Of a DNA stretch of 64,000 nt, positions 9,811-19,177 are shown one piece after another. Below the pieces are notes generated by a model. The model ran no database searches. It had not been told where the DNA came from and saw only the letters and a program-made list of their open reading frames with translations. The number at the start of each line of letters is the position of its first letter. Position 1 is the stretch's first letter. The DNA lies in NCBI GenBank assembly GCA_947165675.1, contig CAMVBJ010000005.1, positions 51,672 through 115,671 on the forward strand, read 5' to 3'. Made by a program: the position numbers and the translations under genes. This stretch comes from an uncultured Prevotellaceae bacterium. GTDB taxonomy: Bacteria; Bacteroidota; Bacteroidia; Bacteroidales; Muribaculaceae.

Positions 9811-11655
9811 ATGAGGCAGGATAAGCAACATAGTAGTGATCACCGCATCAAGGGTCAGTGGCTACCCACCACCAAGAAAGAGATGGAACACCTGGGATGG
9901 GATCAGGCCGACGTGATTCTGTTTACTGGTGATGCCTATATTGACCACCCGTCGATGGGCACAGCAGTCATCGGCCGTGTCCTCGAAGCCCACGGCTACA
10001 AAGTCGCTATCGTGCCACAGCCTAACTGGCGCGATGACCTACGCGACTTCAAGAAATTAGGCATTCCACGGCTATTCTTCGGCATATCGGCTGGCGCAAT
10101 GGACTCGATGGTGAACCACTATACCGCCGCTCGACGCAAGCGCAGTGATGATGCCTATACCCCTGGAGGCCGTGCCGGAGCCCGTCCCGACTACCCCACA
10201 ATCGTCTATAGTGAAATATTGAAGCGACTTTATCCCGATGTGCCCGTCGTTGCTGGCGGTATCGAGGTCTCACTGAGGCGACTGGCCCATTATGATTATT
10301 GGCAAGACCGATTGCGCCCCTCCATCCTCATGGATTGTCGTGCCGACCTGCTGGTCTATGGTATGGGAGAGCTGCCCAATATTGCTATTGCCGAAGCCCT
10401 CGCTCACGGCAAACAGATTGAGGAGTTGACCGACATTCCACAGACGGTAGTACGTCGCCCACTGAGTGAGTTGCCCACTGACAACAGCGACACCGACGTG
10501 GTGCTACACAGCTATGAGGAATGCCAGCAGTCCATGAAGGCCCAAGCTCAAAACTTCAAAACCATTGAGATAGAGAGCAACCTGTGGCACGGTCACAACG
10601 TGTGGCAAGCCACAGGAGGCATTGCCATCAAGGTGAACCGTACCAACCCACCCATGACTACCAGCCAGATCGACGCCTCGTTTGACCTGCCCTACACCCG
10701 CCTTCCCCATCCGCGATACCAGGGCAAACGCATTCCAGCCTACGAGATGATCCGACACTCGGTGTGCATGCATCGTGGATGCTTTGGTGGATGCGCCTTC
10801 TGTACCATCAGCGCCCATCAGGGCAAATTCATTGCCTCGCGTAGCAAGGAGTCGATTCTGCGAGAAGTCAAGCAAGTGGTGCAGATGGATGACTTCAAGG
10901 GCTACATCAGCGACCTGGGCGGTCCCAGTGCCAATATGTATGGTATGCACGGCAAGGATTTAGAGCGATGCCAGCGTTGCCAGCGACCGTCATGCCTGCA
11001 TCCGCAACCATGTGGCAACCTCAACACCGACCATAGCCAACTGCTCGACATCTACCATGCCGTGGATGCCCTGCCCCAGGTGAAGAAATCATTCATCGGC
11101 AGTGGAGTGCGTTATGACCTGTCAATGCATCGCACTGGCGACCCGCACGTCGATAAGATCAATAGCCAGTATAACGAGGAACTTATCCGCTTTCATGTAT
11201 CTGGCCGATTAAAAGTGGCTCCCGAGCATACCAGCGACGAAGTGCTGATGCTGATGCGCAAACCGTCGTTTGAACTATTCAGGCAATTCAAGGCCCTGTT
11301 TGACAGAGTGAACGCGAAATATAACCTGCGCCAACAGATTATCCCCTATTTCATCTCATCCCACCCTGGCTGCCATGAAGCCGACATGGCAGAACTGGCC
11401 GCTATCACCAAGGAGTTGGATTTTCGCCTTGAACAAGTTCAGGACTTCACACCAACCCCCATGACGGTTTCGACCGAAACCTATTATACAGGATTCCATC
11501 CCTATACGCTGAAGCCTGTGTATTGCGCCAAGACTCCCATTGAGAAGCAAGCTCAGCGTTTATTCTTCTTCTGGTATGACCACAAGAACCGCCAGGCCAT
11601 CACTAAGGCGCTCAAACGCATCCACCGCAGCGACTTGCTGCACAAACTATATTAG
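9811..11655 (+). CDS. ygiQ: YgiQ family radical SAM protein
   Basis: A 614-residue YgiQ-type protein. The radical SAM cysteines C324, C328 and C331 (RGCFGGCAFC) would bind a 4Fe-4S cluster. The N-terminal part (residues 20-210) has the UPF0313 pattern, including FGISAGAMDSMVNHYTA and VAGGIEVSLRRLAHYDYW. The C-terminus (CAKTPIEKQAQRLFF...) also matches the family. The reaction of this family is not established to my knowledge. The gene stands alone after an intergenic repeat. Confidence 0.9.
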   Translation: MRQDKQHSSDHRIKGQWLPTTKKEMEHLGWDQADVILFTGDAYIDHPSMGTAVIGRVLEAHGYKVAIVPQPNWRDDLRDFKKLGIPRLFFGISAGAMDSMVNHYTAARRKRSDDAYTPGGRAGARPDYPTIVYSEILKRLYPDVPVVAGGIEVSLRRLAHYDYWQDRLRPSILMDCRADLLVYGMGELPNIAIAEALAHGKQIEELTDIPQTVVRRPLSELPTDNSDTDVVLHSYEECQQSMKAQAQNFKTIEIESNLWHGHNVWQATGGIAIKVNRTNPPMTTSQIDASFDLPYTRLPHPRYQGKRIPAYEMIRHSVCMHRGCFGGCAFCTISAHQGKFIASRSKESILREVKQVVQMDDFKGYISDLGGPSANMYGMHGKDLERCQRCQRPSCLHPQPCGNLNTDHSQLLDIYHAVDALPQVKKSFIGSGVRYDLSMHRTGDPHVDKINSQYNEELIRFHVSGRLKVAPEHTSDEVLMLMRKPSFELFRQFKALFDRVNAKYNLRQQIIPYFISSHPGCHEADMAELAAITKELDFRLEQVQDFTPTPMTVSTETYYTGFHPYTLKPVYCAKTPIEKQAQRLFFFWYDHKNRQAITKALKRIHRSDLLHKLY

Positions 11656-11679
11656 CCTTTAGGTTTTAATTGATTCATC

Positions 11680-12234
11680 ATGATGAAAAGAGTTACTCGA
11701 TGTGTAGTCACAGCTGTGATGTTGATGTTGGCCAGTGTTCATTCACAAGCCAGTGATGATGCGTTAAAATACACAACCGACATACTGTGTCTCGCTCCCG
11801 ATGCTACCGCTCTTGCTGTTGCTATCGCCAAGCATGACACCCAGGGCCTCAAGCAGTTGGGGCTGAGTACCGCCACTTGCCTGGTGGTGAACTATGGCTT
11901 GGAACTCTGTATCAAGAAGGACCGTCCCGACGGCACAGGACATCATGCATTCCCGAGCACCCACACGGCTGTCGCCTTTAACGGATCAACCTACCTGATG
12001 AAACGTTATGGCTGGAAATGGGGTGTTCCCGCATACGTTGTATCAAGTTTTGTGGCGTGGGGGCGTGTTCACACCAACCGTCATGACTGGTGGGACGTGC
12101 TGGGCGGAGCAGCCATCGGTGCAGGCAGCGCATTTATCTTTACCCGCCCTTTTGTTAAGGATGTTGACGTAACAATAAGCCCGACCACCTTCGGTGACCG
12201 GGCCTATGGATTGACTGCAACAATACAGTTCTAA
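11680..12234 (+). CDS. PAP2-family phosphatase, secreted or periplasmic
   Basis: A 184-residue protein with a signal peptide (residues 1-24, ending SQAS) and the PAP2 acid phosphatase core. The conserved FPSTHTA (H95) and GRVHTNRHDWWD (H135, D139) match motifs 2 and 3, and motif 1 is reduced to KKDRP at 79-83. Family members dephosphorylate lipid or small phosphates such as phosphatidate or undecaprenyl diphosphate; the substrate here is unknown. It lies 24 bases after the radical SAM gene and may be co-transcribed. The start could be either of two adjacent ATG codons (11680 or 11683). Confidence 0.85.
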   Translation: MMKRVTRCVVTAVMLMLASVHSQASDDALKYTTDILCLAPDATALAVAIAKHDTQGLKQLGLSTATCLVVNYGLELCIKKDRPDGTGHHAFPSTHTAVAFNGSTYLMKRYGWKWGVPAYVVSSFVAWGRVHTNRHDWWDVLGGAAIGAGSAFIFTRPFVKDVDVTISPTTFGDRAYGLTATIQF

Positions 12235-12243
12235 ATTCTCGAT

Positions 12244-14151
12244 TTACTTCACGAGAACCTTCTTGGCAGTACCATCGCTCATCTTCACGATGTTGATACC
12301 CTGCTGCAGGCTATTGTGCTGGCGACCCATCACGTCATAGTAAGCAACGGGAACTGAATTCTCGTCGGCGATGAGTTCCTCAACACCAGCAGACAAGTCC
12401 TTCAAACTGATTGAGTTGGCATTATTGACATACATGTCAGTGAAAACACCAGTTGTGCCATTAGTGAGCGGACGGCTGATGAAGGCAACAACATCCAAGT
12501 GGTCCATATTCCATTCAGCAGGAATTTCAACCTCGAAGGTGTTAGAATACTTGTCGTTACCAACCTTGTTGAGGGCCACACCCTTGACTGAACCGAGGGC
12601 CAGACGCAGAACATGGTTATGAACATAATCATTTACCCAACGACCCTGATTGAGCTGGCGATAAACCAAACTGTCCTCGGTCAGATAAACCGTCAACTTA
12701 GCATCCTCGCCCATCATGACGTCAAAGTCAGGAGTCATTTCACCATGAACCTCTAAGTTCAACTTGCGCTCTTCAACATTGGCAGTACCATTAATCTCGA
12801 TGGTAGCGAATGTGGGAGTCTCTTCAGAAAGATAATCCAGGAAAGCACTCAGCTCTTCAGCGACCTGCTGATGATACTGCTCATAATAACCGATACCACA
12901 AGCGATGGTAGCATCATCTTCCCAACCGGTTGAACGGTTGAATGCGGCATAGGGCCAACCCTGGGCACCCATGTAGTTGAACAAGGTGTCGCACTGTGCA
13001 GTATTGCAGGGATCCACAGCACTCTGGTTGCCGTGGATAGCGACCATTGCAATGTCATCACGCACGTTCATGAGTCTCTTGAGCATTGATGCGCCAAGGG
13101 GGCAATAGGTGCAAGTGTTAGAAGTAAGTTCCTCAATCAGATGCTTCTGACGGGGGAACATATTGGTCATGATCTTGAAGGTGTAATCCAGCGATTGAGG
13201 ATTCTCGATTGCCTCGTCATAGAGAGTTGCAAGGGCAATGGTGAGCGTGTGCTCACCAGGCTCAAGACCTTCGGTCGAAGCCACGCCAGTCATGTCAACA
13301 GCTTCAGAACCCAACTCAACAGCGTTGGTAAGGGTACCAACAACCTCACCGTCAATGAGAACATTGAGATCAAGTGCATTAGCCTCAACGACATTGGTAC
13401 CAGAATTCTTTACCTTGAAAGAGTAATCCAGCTCATCACCTAACTTGATGAAGTTATGGGTGCGGAGGCCAGAGAGACGAAGGGCATACTCGGGATAGTC
13501 ATCCTTCTCTACGATACACTGAACGCTCAAGTTACCATAGGAATCCAGACCTACGTTCTGCCACGATCCTTGGATATAGCAGTAAGAAGGATAAATGTCA
13601 CCTACCTCGACAGCCGAGATGGGATAGTTACTGGAGGTCTGAGTATAATCGAAACCGATCATCAGGCCACTGTTTGCATCTAAATTCAGCTCGTAGGGAG
13701 TCTCGAGAGCGATCTCGTTCCAACCGACATTGCTTGAATTGCAGGTCCACTCTGTAAATTCACCGAGGTTACCTTCAGCAGTAACAGGAGCTACAAACAC
13801 GCGGGTGATGGGAGTTGCCTGAGCCAAACCAACACGGAAGGCAACAATCTTACCACCCATGAACATTGCCAACTCATCGGGCTCGAGCACGGTACCGATA
13901 GGCATTGTGCCAGGCAGACCAGTGATGCCCAAGCCGTCGCTGGTGAGGTCATCGCTGTCATAGTGACCCATGATGCGCTGATTCTCGGCGAGGTCAGCCT
14001 TAGCTGGAGCCTTGAATGAGGCAGTTAAACTCTTCAGGCCTGTCGTGTGCTTGAGCACGCCTGAGGTCTGGGGCGCATTCAGCAACTGAGCACCCATCGA
14101 CAATGGCAATAGCATAGATGCCATCAACATGAGTAAAGATTTTTTCTTCAT
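12244..14151 (-). CDS. Omp28-like secreted protein with C-terminal sorting-type tail
   Basis: A 635-residue exported protein with a signal peptide (residues 1-21). The middle has beta-rich sequence (about 60-330). A thioredoxin-like Omp28-type domain follows, with C347-T-Y-C350 then AMVAIHGNQSAVDP. The C-terminus, AYYDVMGRQHNSLQQGINIV..., resembles tails that direct proteins through the Bacteroidetes type IX secretion system, although it is shorter than many. Its neighbours include a dockerin-repeat protein and another Omp28-like protein, suggesting one surface or redox system. The ligand is unknown. Confidence 0.75.
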   Translation of the reverse strand: MKKKSLLMLMASMLLPLSMGAQLLNAPQTSGVLKHTTGLKSLTASFKAPAKADLAENQRIMGHYDSDDLTSDGLGITGLPGTMPIGTVLEPDELAMFMGGKIVAFRVGLAQATPITRVFVAPVTAEGNLGEFTEWTCNSSNVGWNEIALETPYELNLDANSGLMIGFDYTQTSSNYPISAVEVGDIYPSYCYIQGSWQNVGLDSYGNLSVQCIVEKDDYPEYALRLSGLRTHNFIKLGDELDYSFKVKNSGTNVVEANALDLNVLIDGEVVGTLTNAVELGSEAVDMTGVASTEGLEPGEHTLTIALATLYDEAIENPQSLDYTFKIMTNMFPRQKHLIEELTSNTCTYCPLGASMLKRLMNVRDDIAMVAIHGNQSAVDPCNTAQCDTLFNYMGAQGWPYAAFNRSTGWEDDATIACGIGYYEQYHQQVAEELSAFLDYLSEETPTFATIEINGTANVEERKLNLEVHGEMTPDFDVMMGEDAKLTVYLTEDSLVYRQLNQGRWVNDYVHNHVLRLALGSVKGVALNKVGNDKYSNTFEVEIPAEWNMDHLDVVAFISRPLTNGTTGVFTDMYVNNANSISLKDLSAGVEELIADENSVPVAYYDVMGRQHNSLQQGINIVKMSDGTAKKVLVK

Positions 14152-14198
14152 AGAGCAAAAAAATTATAACGTTAATAATTGGGAAAAATCTGAATCAA

Positions 14199-14888
14199 TT
14201 AATTAGCTGAGAGAATGATGTCGATCACAGCATTCACGTCACTGATGCCTACCTCGCCATCGTTGTTCACATCGGCTGAGGGGCCGAACTCCGCGCCAGT
14301 CAAGATTAAATCAACCAGGGCGTTAACATCGCTGATGCCCACCTCGCCATCACCGTTCACGTCACCAGTGAGAGGACCAGGACCCACGTCACCCTTGACA
14401 AACTTCAAGGTCATTGTCGGTCCCCATGACTTGTGAGATACAGTGGGAGGGAATCCAGACTTGGTCACGTGCTCAATTTGCAGCTCAACGATACAGGTGC
14501 CATCGGCCGTAGGGAACCATTCACTCTGAATGTCCTGAAGGTCAGCCATCAGAGAGCCCTCAGAAGTCATATAGTCACCCACTTCACTCCTTGAGTTGCA
14601 AGTGATGGGGAAACAAATCTGATAAATACCGTTATCAATCTGCTTGACAGAATAGCGCATCCTGATTAAATCAGAGAGTGATCCACTCATGTTGTACACA
14701 GATATACCCGAGTAAATCACCTGGGTCCCCTCGTCATAAGGCTCGGCAACATCACGGACCACAGTTGCACCATTCTCGATGATTTCGCCTTCCTCATCGA
14801 CAAAGACGAAACTCATGTCAATATCCTGAGCCATCAACGGCATCACCATCAATGACAATCCAAACAATAATGTAAATAATCTTTTCAT
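14199..14888 (-). CDS. secreted protein with C-terminal dockerin type I repeats
   Basis: A 229-residue protein with a signal peptide (1-20, ending LMAQ). The N-terminal two thirds are beta-rich and unrecognised. The C-terminal 55 residues carry two calcium-binding dockerin-like repeats, DVNGDGEVGISDVNALVD and DVNNDGEVGISDVNAVID. Such repeats bind cohesins in cellulosomes. No cohesin is seen here, and dockerin-like repeats also occur in non-cellulosomal Bacteroidetes proteins. It sits between two Omp28-like genes. Confidence 0.8.
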   Translation of the reverse strand: MKRLFTLLFGLSLMVMPLMAQDIDMSFVFVDEEGEIIENGATVVRDVAEPYDEGTQVIYSGISVYNMSGSLSDLIRMRYSVKQIDNGIYQICFPITCNSRSEVGDYMTSEGSLMADLQDIQSEWFPTADGTCIVELQIEHVTKSGFPPTVSHKSWGPTMTLKFVKGDVGPGPLTGDVNGDGEVGISDVNALVDLILTGAEFGPSADVNNDGEVGISDVNAVIDIILSAN

Positions 14889-14910
14889 CGTTCAGTTATT
14901 TTTATGGTAG

Positions 14911-15696
14911 TTATTTCAATTTGGTTTTAGACACCTGACGCACACCATTGTCATCATACAGGAAGGTAACGACGGAGCAGTGCTCGGGCACCCAAGCAGG
15001 GTCAAGTTCGAAGTCATAGGACTTGGCAACCACTTCGCCATGGCTAACCATAATATCATCACCCCAGGGATCATTCACACTGGTGCGGAAGACGTGCATG
15101 TGGTTATAATGCTCTGTCCTGGTGCCATCGGACATCAACTGGAAACTGTCGATGCTGTCCTCGACGAGCCACACTTGCAGCTTGCCACTCACAGCAGCAG
15201 AGTCAAGACCGATAGTCTGAACCAGGATCGTTGCTTTACGTTCGGCTATGTTAGTAGTCGTATAGAATGACACAGGTGCCTTAAAAGCAATTTCATAGTT
15301 CACGCCAGCAGCCCAATCGGTGTAGCTAAAAGGCATCGATGAGTATAACCGGTCCACCAGACCCACGGGTTGCCCTTGGAGTCCCCACTTGTTGAAATAC
15401 ATGTCGCCCACCTCGGTATAGAGTGGCGAAGCGACACCCTTCTGCTTGGAGAAAGGACCGGAATGGATGGCGACGGCAATAACAGTTGTGTCACCATATT
15501 CCTTGACCAAGCGTTCAATCTCCTCAGTAGCGCGGGGGCAATTCACACAGTACTGACCCGTATAGTCCTCGATGAGCACGGCACGACCCACCTCGGGAGG
15601 CTCGACATAGACAAGACGATTCTCATGCGACACTTCATCACACGAAACCATCACCATCGCCACGAGCGCCATTATGATCATGAATATATTTTTCAT
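14911..15696 (-). CDS. Omp28-like lipoprotein
   Basis: A 261-residue predicted lipoprotein with lipobox MVSC (cysteine about residue 18) after a hydrophobic signal. It has a thioredoxin-like Omp28 domain: RAVLIEDYTGQYCVNCPRA with C50 and C53, then IAVAIHSGPF. The frame is open to a GTG at 15708, but ATG 15696 gives the better signal peptide. It resembles part of the larger Omp28-like protein downstream. The CxxC pair suggests redox or metal chemistry, but this is not shown. Confidence 0.8.
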   Translation of the reverse strand: MKNIFMIIMALVAMVMVSCDEVSHENRLVYVEPPEVGRAVLIEDYTGQYCVNCPRATEEIERLVKEYGDTTVIAVAIHSGPFSKQKGVASPLYTEVGDMYFNKWGLQGQPVGLVDRLYSSMPFSYTDWAAGVNYEIAFKAPVSFYTTTNIAERKATILVQTIGLDSAAVSGKLQVWLVEDSIDSFQLMSDGTRTEHYNHMHVFRTSVNDPWGDDIMVSHGEVVAKSYDFELDPAWVPEHCSVVTFLYDDNGVRQVSKTKLK

Positions 15697-15720
15697 CGTT
15701 TTCACCACATTTAGAAACTA

Positions 15721-17373
15721 TTAGAAACTATAGTTATAAGATAACGTGAAACCACGGGTCGCAGGCACCCAGCGGCAGACACCGCCCGAGCAGTTATAGC
15801 CTGCATTGGTTCGACCATAGCCTGCCTGGATGCGGTGGGACTTGAGGCTGTAAGTCACCAGGGCTTGATAGTAATGCATCTTAGTCTCGCCACAGTTCCA
15901 CATGTCGCTCACAGTAAACATCCAGTGGGGAGCCCATGACAGTTCAGCAAGGCCAAATGCCCAGTCGCCCTCGTCACCCTTACAGAACTGATACTGCAAC
16001 TCACAGCGCAGGGCCAGATTGGGTGAGAACTTGTACTTACCGTCGGCCACAAGGATGTTGCTGGTGATCATGCCACCATGCCCCTCAACCACGGTCATGT
16101 TGTATCGCTGGTTCATGTACATGAACACGAGCGAGAAATCACGGGTGATGCGCTTGTCGATCTGCACATCGATGTCCTGATAATAGGTCTCGTCACTCAT
16201 CTTGAAGAACGAAGACCTGTAGCCGTCACTACCCATTACATTATTCTCGACAACAGGGTTCTTGATTCCATCGTTGTCCAGACCGCGCACGTGAGAGAAG
16301 TTGGCCTTAACCTTGGTACCATACTTACCACCCAGTGCTGTGCCCTTCTTGAATGTGTAGCCAGCCTCGGCCTGGAAAGCCCACTCGCCAGCCATCTGGG
16401 TGGCATAGGGATACTGGGCAGGCAAGGCATAGGTCTGGTCATGGGTAAACGGCGGCATGTGATTGATGAAACTCGACGTTCCACTCATCGACCGACGACT
16501 GCGGAAGGACATGTTCTCGCTGCGCTTAGCCTGCAACAAGAGACTCATGCCCCGCTTGGAATAGGAGGCACTGAGCATGGCCACATTGCCCTTGCCATAG
16601 TGATAGAAATTGTCAAATGAGGGATCCTGAGACTTCTGGGCATATTCTGCAAGAATGCTGAACCCCTTGTGAGTCAAGTTTAAGCGTGCATCCCAAGCAT
16701 TGACATACTTGGGCAAATTCAGCTTGTGGGTCGCATCCACAAATATGGCATCATCCTTTATGTCCTCGTGCTTGTTGACCCAGGAACCACCCAGCGTGAT
16801 GCGCGTGTCATGAGCTTCAAGTGACTTGATGAAGCTCTCCAATCCGATTTCCACATCCACACCGCTGACGAGGGCGTCGTTGTGATGCCAGTAGCGACGT
16901 TGCTTACCCGTCAAGGCCTTGAGCGACACGCCCTCGACAGGCTTGTAGCTCAAGCGTGCACCACGCAGTGCGTTATCGATACCCAATGAACGTTCCTCGT
17001 AGGTGCGCAGGACAAAGCCCGAGCCAAATTGCTCATAATAGTCACCCACGGTGAGCTCCAGATTCTTATAATGCCCCTTAACATAGAAGTGAGGAACGCC
17101 CCACCCCTTCAAGTCGGCCTCATATCCTGGCAGGGGAAATTGCAGGAACTCAAATCGCCCGCCTGCCTCGACATACTTGCTGCCTAACTTCAGGTCAACA
17201 TAGGTATTGGTCAGCACCTTGTCATCGTAATGCTCGGTGCCGATTTTTTCATCATCCTGCGGGACAAGGATGTCGCTCTGGATACTACCACTCAGAGTCA
17301 CCTGGGAAAATACAGGCAGTGCCGCCAGCAGAAATACAGGCAGCACTAAACGTATGATTTTCAATTGATTCAT
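15721..17373 (-). CDS. DUF6029-like outer membrane barrel protein
   Basis: A 550-residue protein with a signal peptide (1-23, ending PVFSQ), followed throughout by alternating aromatic/polar strands typical of outer membrane beta-barrels, ending in an aromatic residue (LSYNYSF). It resembles the Bacteroidetes DUF6029 family, recognised by pattern only. It lies between the TlpA-like gene (24 bases upstream) and the Omp28-like lipoprotein, so these probably form one envelope operon. Function unknown. Confidence 0.7.
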   Translation of the reverse strand: MNQLKIIRLVLPVFLLAALPVFSQVTLSGSIQSDILVPQDDEKIGTEHYDDKVLTNTYVDLKLGSKYVEAGGRFEFLQFPLPGYEADLKGWGVPHFYVKGHYKNLELTVGDYYEQFGSGFVLRTYEERSLGIDNALRGARLSYKPVEGVSLKALTGKQRRYWHHNDALVSGVDVEIGLESFIKSLEAHDTRITLGGSWVNKHEDIKDDAIFVDATHKLNLPKYVNAWDARLNLTHKGFSILAEYAQKSQDPSFDNFYHYGKGNVAMLSASYSKRGMSLLLQAKRSENMSFRSRRSMSGTSSFINHMPPFTHDQTYALPAQYPYATQMAGEWAFQAEAGYTFKKGTALGGKYGTKVKANFSHVRGLDNDGIKNPVVENNVMGSDGYRSSFFKMSDETYYQDIDVQIDKRITRDFSLVFMYMNQRYNMTVVEGHGGMITSNILVADGKYKFSPNLALRCELQYQFCKGDEGDWAFGLAELSWAPHWMFTVSDMWNCGETKMHYYQALVTYSLKSHRIQAGYGRTNAGYNCSGGVCRWVPATRGFTLSYNYSF

Positions 17374-17397
17374 TATACAATCAAGAAACCTGTTGCA

Positions 17398-17889
17398 TTA
17401 TTTGGAAAGGAGCTTCCGAACTTCCTCGATCAGCTCATTCTCGGCACCATCGGTATAGCCACTGTGCTTCGAGGCGATGTTACCATTGCCATCGACAACG
17501 ACGACAAAGGGAATCATCTGGCCTCCGAGGGCCTTGAGCAACTCACTGTTGGGATCGAGCAACACCTCGTATTCCCACTCGTTCTGATCCACCAGAGGCT
17601 TCACCTTGTTGATGTTCTGCCCCTGGTCGATGCTCACAGCTATGATTTTCACACCGGTTTCCTCCTTCCACTCGTCATAGACTTCGGCGATAGCCGATAG
17701 CTCACGGTTACATGGCTTACACCAGGTGGCAAAAAAATCGATAATGAACGGTTTGCCGTCATTATTTAGCGTCTCACTCTTCACCACAGCACCGTCAATG
17801 CTCTTGAGCGTCACAGCAGGTAACTGGGCCTGGGCGATACCAAATCCTGCCAGTAAGCATACCATTAAGGCAAATAACATTCTTTTCAT
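17398..17889 (-). CDS. TlpA-like periplasmic thioredoxin
   Basis: A 163-residue protein with a signal peptide (1-21, ending AQAQ) and a thioredoxin fold. The redox motif is FFATWCKPCNREL with C57 and C60, and IIAVSIDQG follows in the usual TlpA/ResA position. It is probably a periplasmic thiol-disulfide reductase. The frame extends upstream to 17958, but that extension covers the promoter box and lacks a signal peptide, so ATG 17889 is preferred. It is the first gene of the minus-strand cluster that contains two CxxC Omp28-like proteins, its possible substrates. Confidence 0.85.
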   Translation of the reverse strand: MKRMLFALMVCLLAGFGIAQAQLPAVTLKSIDGAVVKSETLNNDGKPFIIDFFATWCKPCNRELSAIAEVYDEWKEETGVKIIAVSIDQGQNINKVKPLVDQNEWEYEVLLDPNSELLKALGGQMIPFVVVVDGNGNIASKHSGYTDGAENELIEEVRKLLSK

Positions 17890-17935
17890 ATACAATAAAT
17901 TTTGGGTTCGTGTTTTGATTCGATTAATAATGGGG

Positions 17936-17963
17936 CAAAGATAAGAAATATTTAACAAACAAA
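17936..17963 (-). promoter_or_regulatory. promoter of the TlpA/DUF6029/Omp28 cluster
   Basis: On the minus strand TATCTTTG (17943-17936) matches the -7 box. TTTG copies occur at 17963-17960 and 17959-17956, slightly closer than the usual 19-nt spacing. Confidence 0.45.
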
Positions 17964-17997
17964 CACCAATAACCTAAAAAAAAATAGTTTTTAGTAT

Positions 17998-18195
17998 TTA
18001 GTTTTCAAGTTTTCAGTTTTCAAGTTTTCAGTTTTCAGCGGCATCCGCATTCTAACAACTGAAATAAAAGGCTATAGGCTTTAGGTTATAGGCTATAGGT
18101 TATAGGCTATAGGCTATAGGCTTTAGGTTATAGGCTATAGGTTATAGGTTATAGGCTATAGGCTTTAGCTGATAACTGATAACTGACAACTAAAA
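17998..18195. repeat. large composite intergenic repeat
   Basis: TTTTCAGTTTTCAAG-type units (17998-18035) are followed by a GGCATCCGC core (18039-18048). About a dozen GGCTATA/GGCTTTA octamers then run to 18168, and ACTGATAACTGACAACT units end the array. It separates two minus-strand operons and contains no gene. It is the longest copy of a repeat seen also at 2203, 9713, 24619 and 39431. Confidence 0.85.
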
Positions 18196-18220
18196 ACCAA
18201 AAAAACAATAATCTCAGTTT

Positions 18221-19174
18221 TTAAAATATTTTTTTGCGCTTGAGCTGGTTGATCAAGTCACGTGTGAACTCATCGGCACCGAGGGCATTGAGATGTATGC
18301 CATCACTATAGTATTTGTCCTGATGAACATACTTGGGATCGTTGGAAAAATCCAATAAGGGAATACCGCGTTTCTTACAAACATTCTTGACAAATTCCAT
18401 CACCAGTGTATCCTGACCATACCATACAGGCGAGACGACAAAGGTGACTGAAGAATGGGCCTGAGCCAAATCCAAGAACCGATGGAAGTACTTGATCTTC
18501 AGGCTGTCATAGCGGTATCCCATACTCCTGTCATATTGCACGGGAGCATTAACCTGAGTCTTCATCGGATCAAACGATCCCTCAAATGGCAAGAACCCCC
18601 TGACAGCGGTCTGCTCTTGAGACTTCAAGAAGTAAGTGGTCAAGTCAAGCATACAAGAGGAATTGTGACGATACAGCAAACTACACATCTTGTATCGCTG
18701 GGTGGCATCGACCTGCCATAACAAGCTGTCGATAGCAGGAATGCGCCCGTAATGCAGCTTCAAGCGGCCTAAAGCACGCTGGCTTTCATCATAAATCAGG
18801 TAGTCATAGATAGGTGTTATCTCATAGATGATGTGCTTGGGGTACTGTCGCTCCCCAATCATGAGAAGTCTGGAGTAAGCCAGCAGAATGCCACATGCCC
18901 CCTCTCCGCAGTTGTAACACGATAGCCCCAGTGAATCGGTCATCATTTGAGCATTATAGTGGCGAAAGGCCTTGGACGAACCCATGATGAGCACATCGGC
19001 TGCAACGCTATCACTGATGTAGTTGTCGCGTCCTGCCTCACCTGCGGTGATGTGAGATGACACATAATCCAGCCCCAGCCCCAGTACCCGGTCGAGCATT
19101 ACAAGCATCAGCAGAAACAGACCCGCCTTGAAGACGAATGATCTCATGATCCTATATCCCTGTGACTTATCCAT
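18221..19174 (-). CDS. SGNH-hydrolase-like partner of an MBOAT acyltransferase
   Basis: A 317-residue protein with one N-terminal membrane segment (about 13-35). The extracytoplasmic domain has a GSS motif (S66/S67 in VLIMGSSKAF) near its start and an SDGIHLN motif near its end (D291, H294), as in SGNH/GDSL-type enzymes. Proteins of this layout work next to MBOAT acyltransferases to move acetyl groups to surface polymers (AlgX/AlgJ- or DltD-like logic). The gene begins 3 bases after the MBOAT stop, which supports that pairing. The polymer is unknown. Confidence 0.7.
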   Translation of the reverse strand: MDKSQGYRIMRSFVFKAGLFLLMLVMLDRVLGLGLDYVSSHITAGEAGRDNYISDSVAADVLIMGSSKAFRHYNAQMMTDSLGLSCYNCGEGACGILLAYSRLLMIGERQYPKHIIYEITPIYDYLIYDESQRALGRLKLHYGRIPAIDSLLWQVDATQRYKMCSLLYRHNSSCMLDLTTYFLKSQEQTAVRGFLPFEGSFDPMKTQVNAPVQYDRSMGYRYDSLKIKYFHRFLDLAQAHSSVTFVVSPVWYGQDTLVMEFVKNVCKKRGIPLLDFSNDPKYVHQDKYYSDGIHLNALGADEFTRDLINQLKRKKIF

Positions 19175-19177
19175 TGT

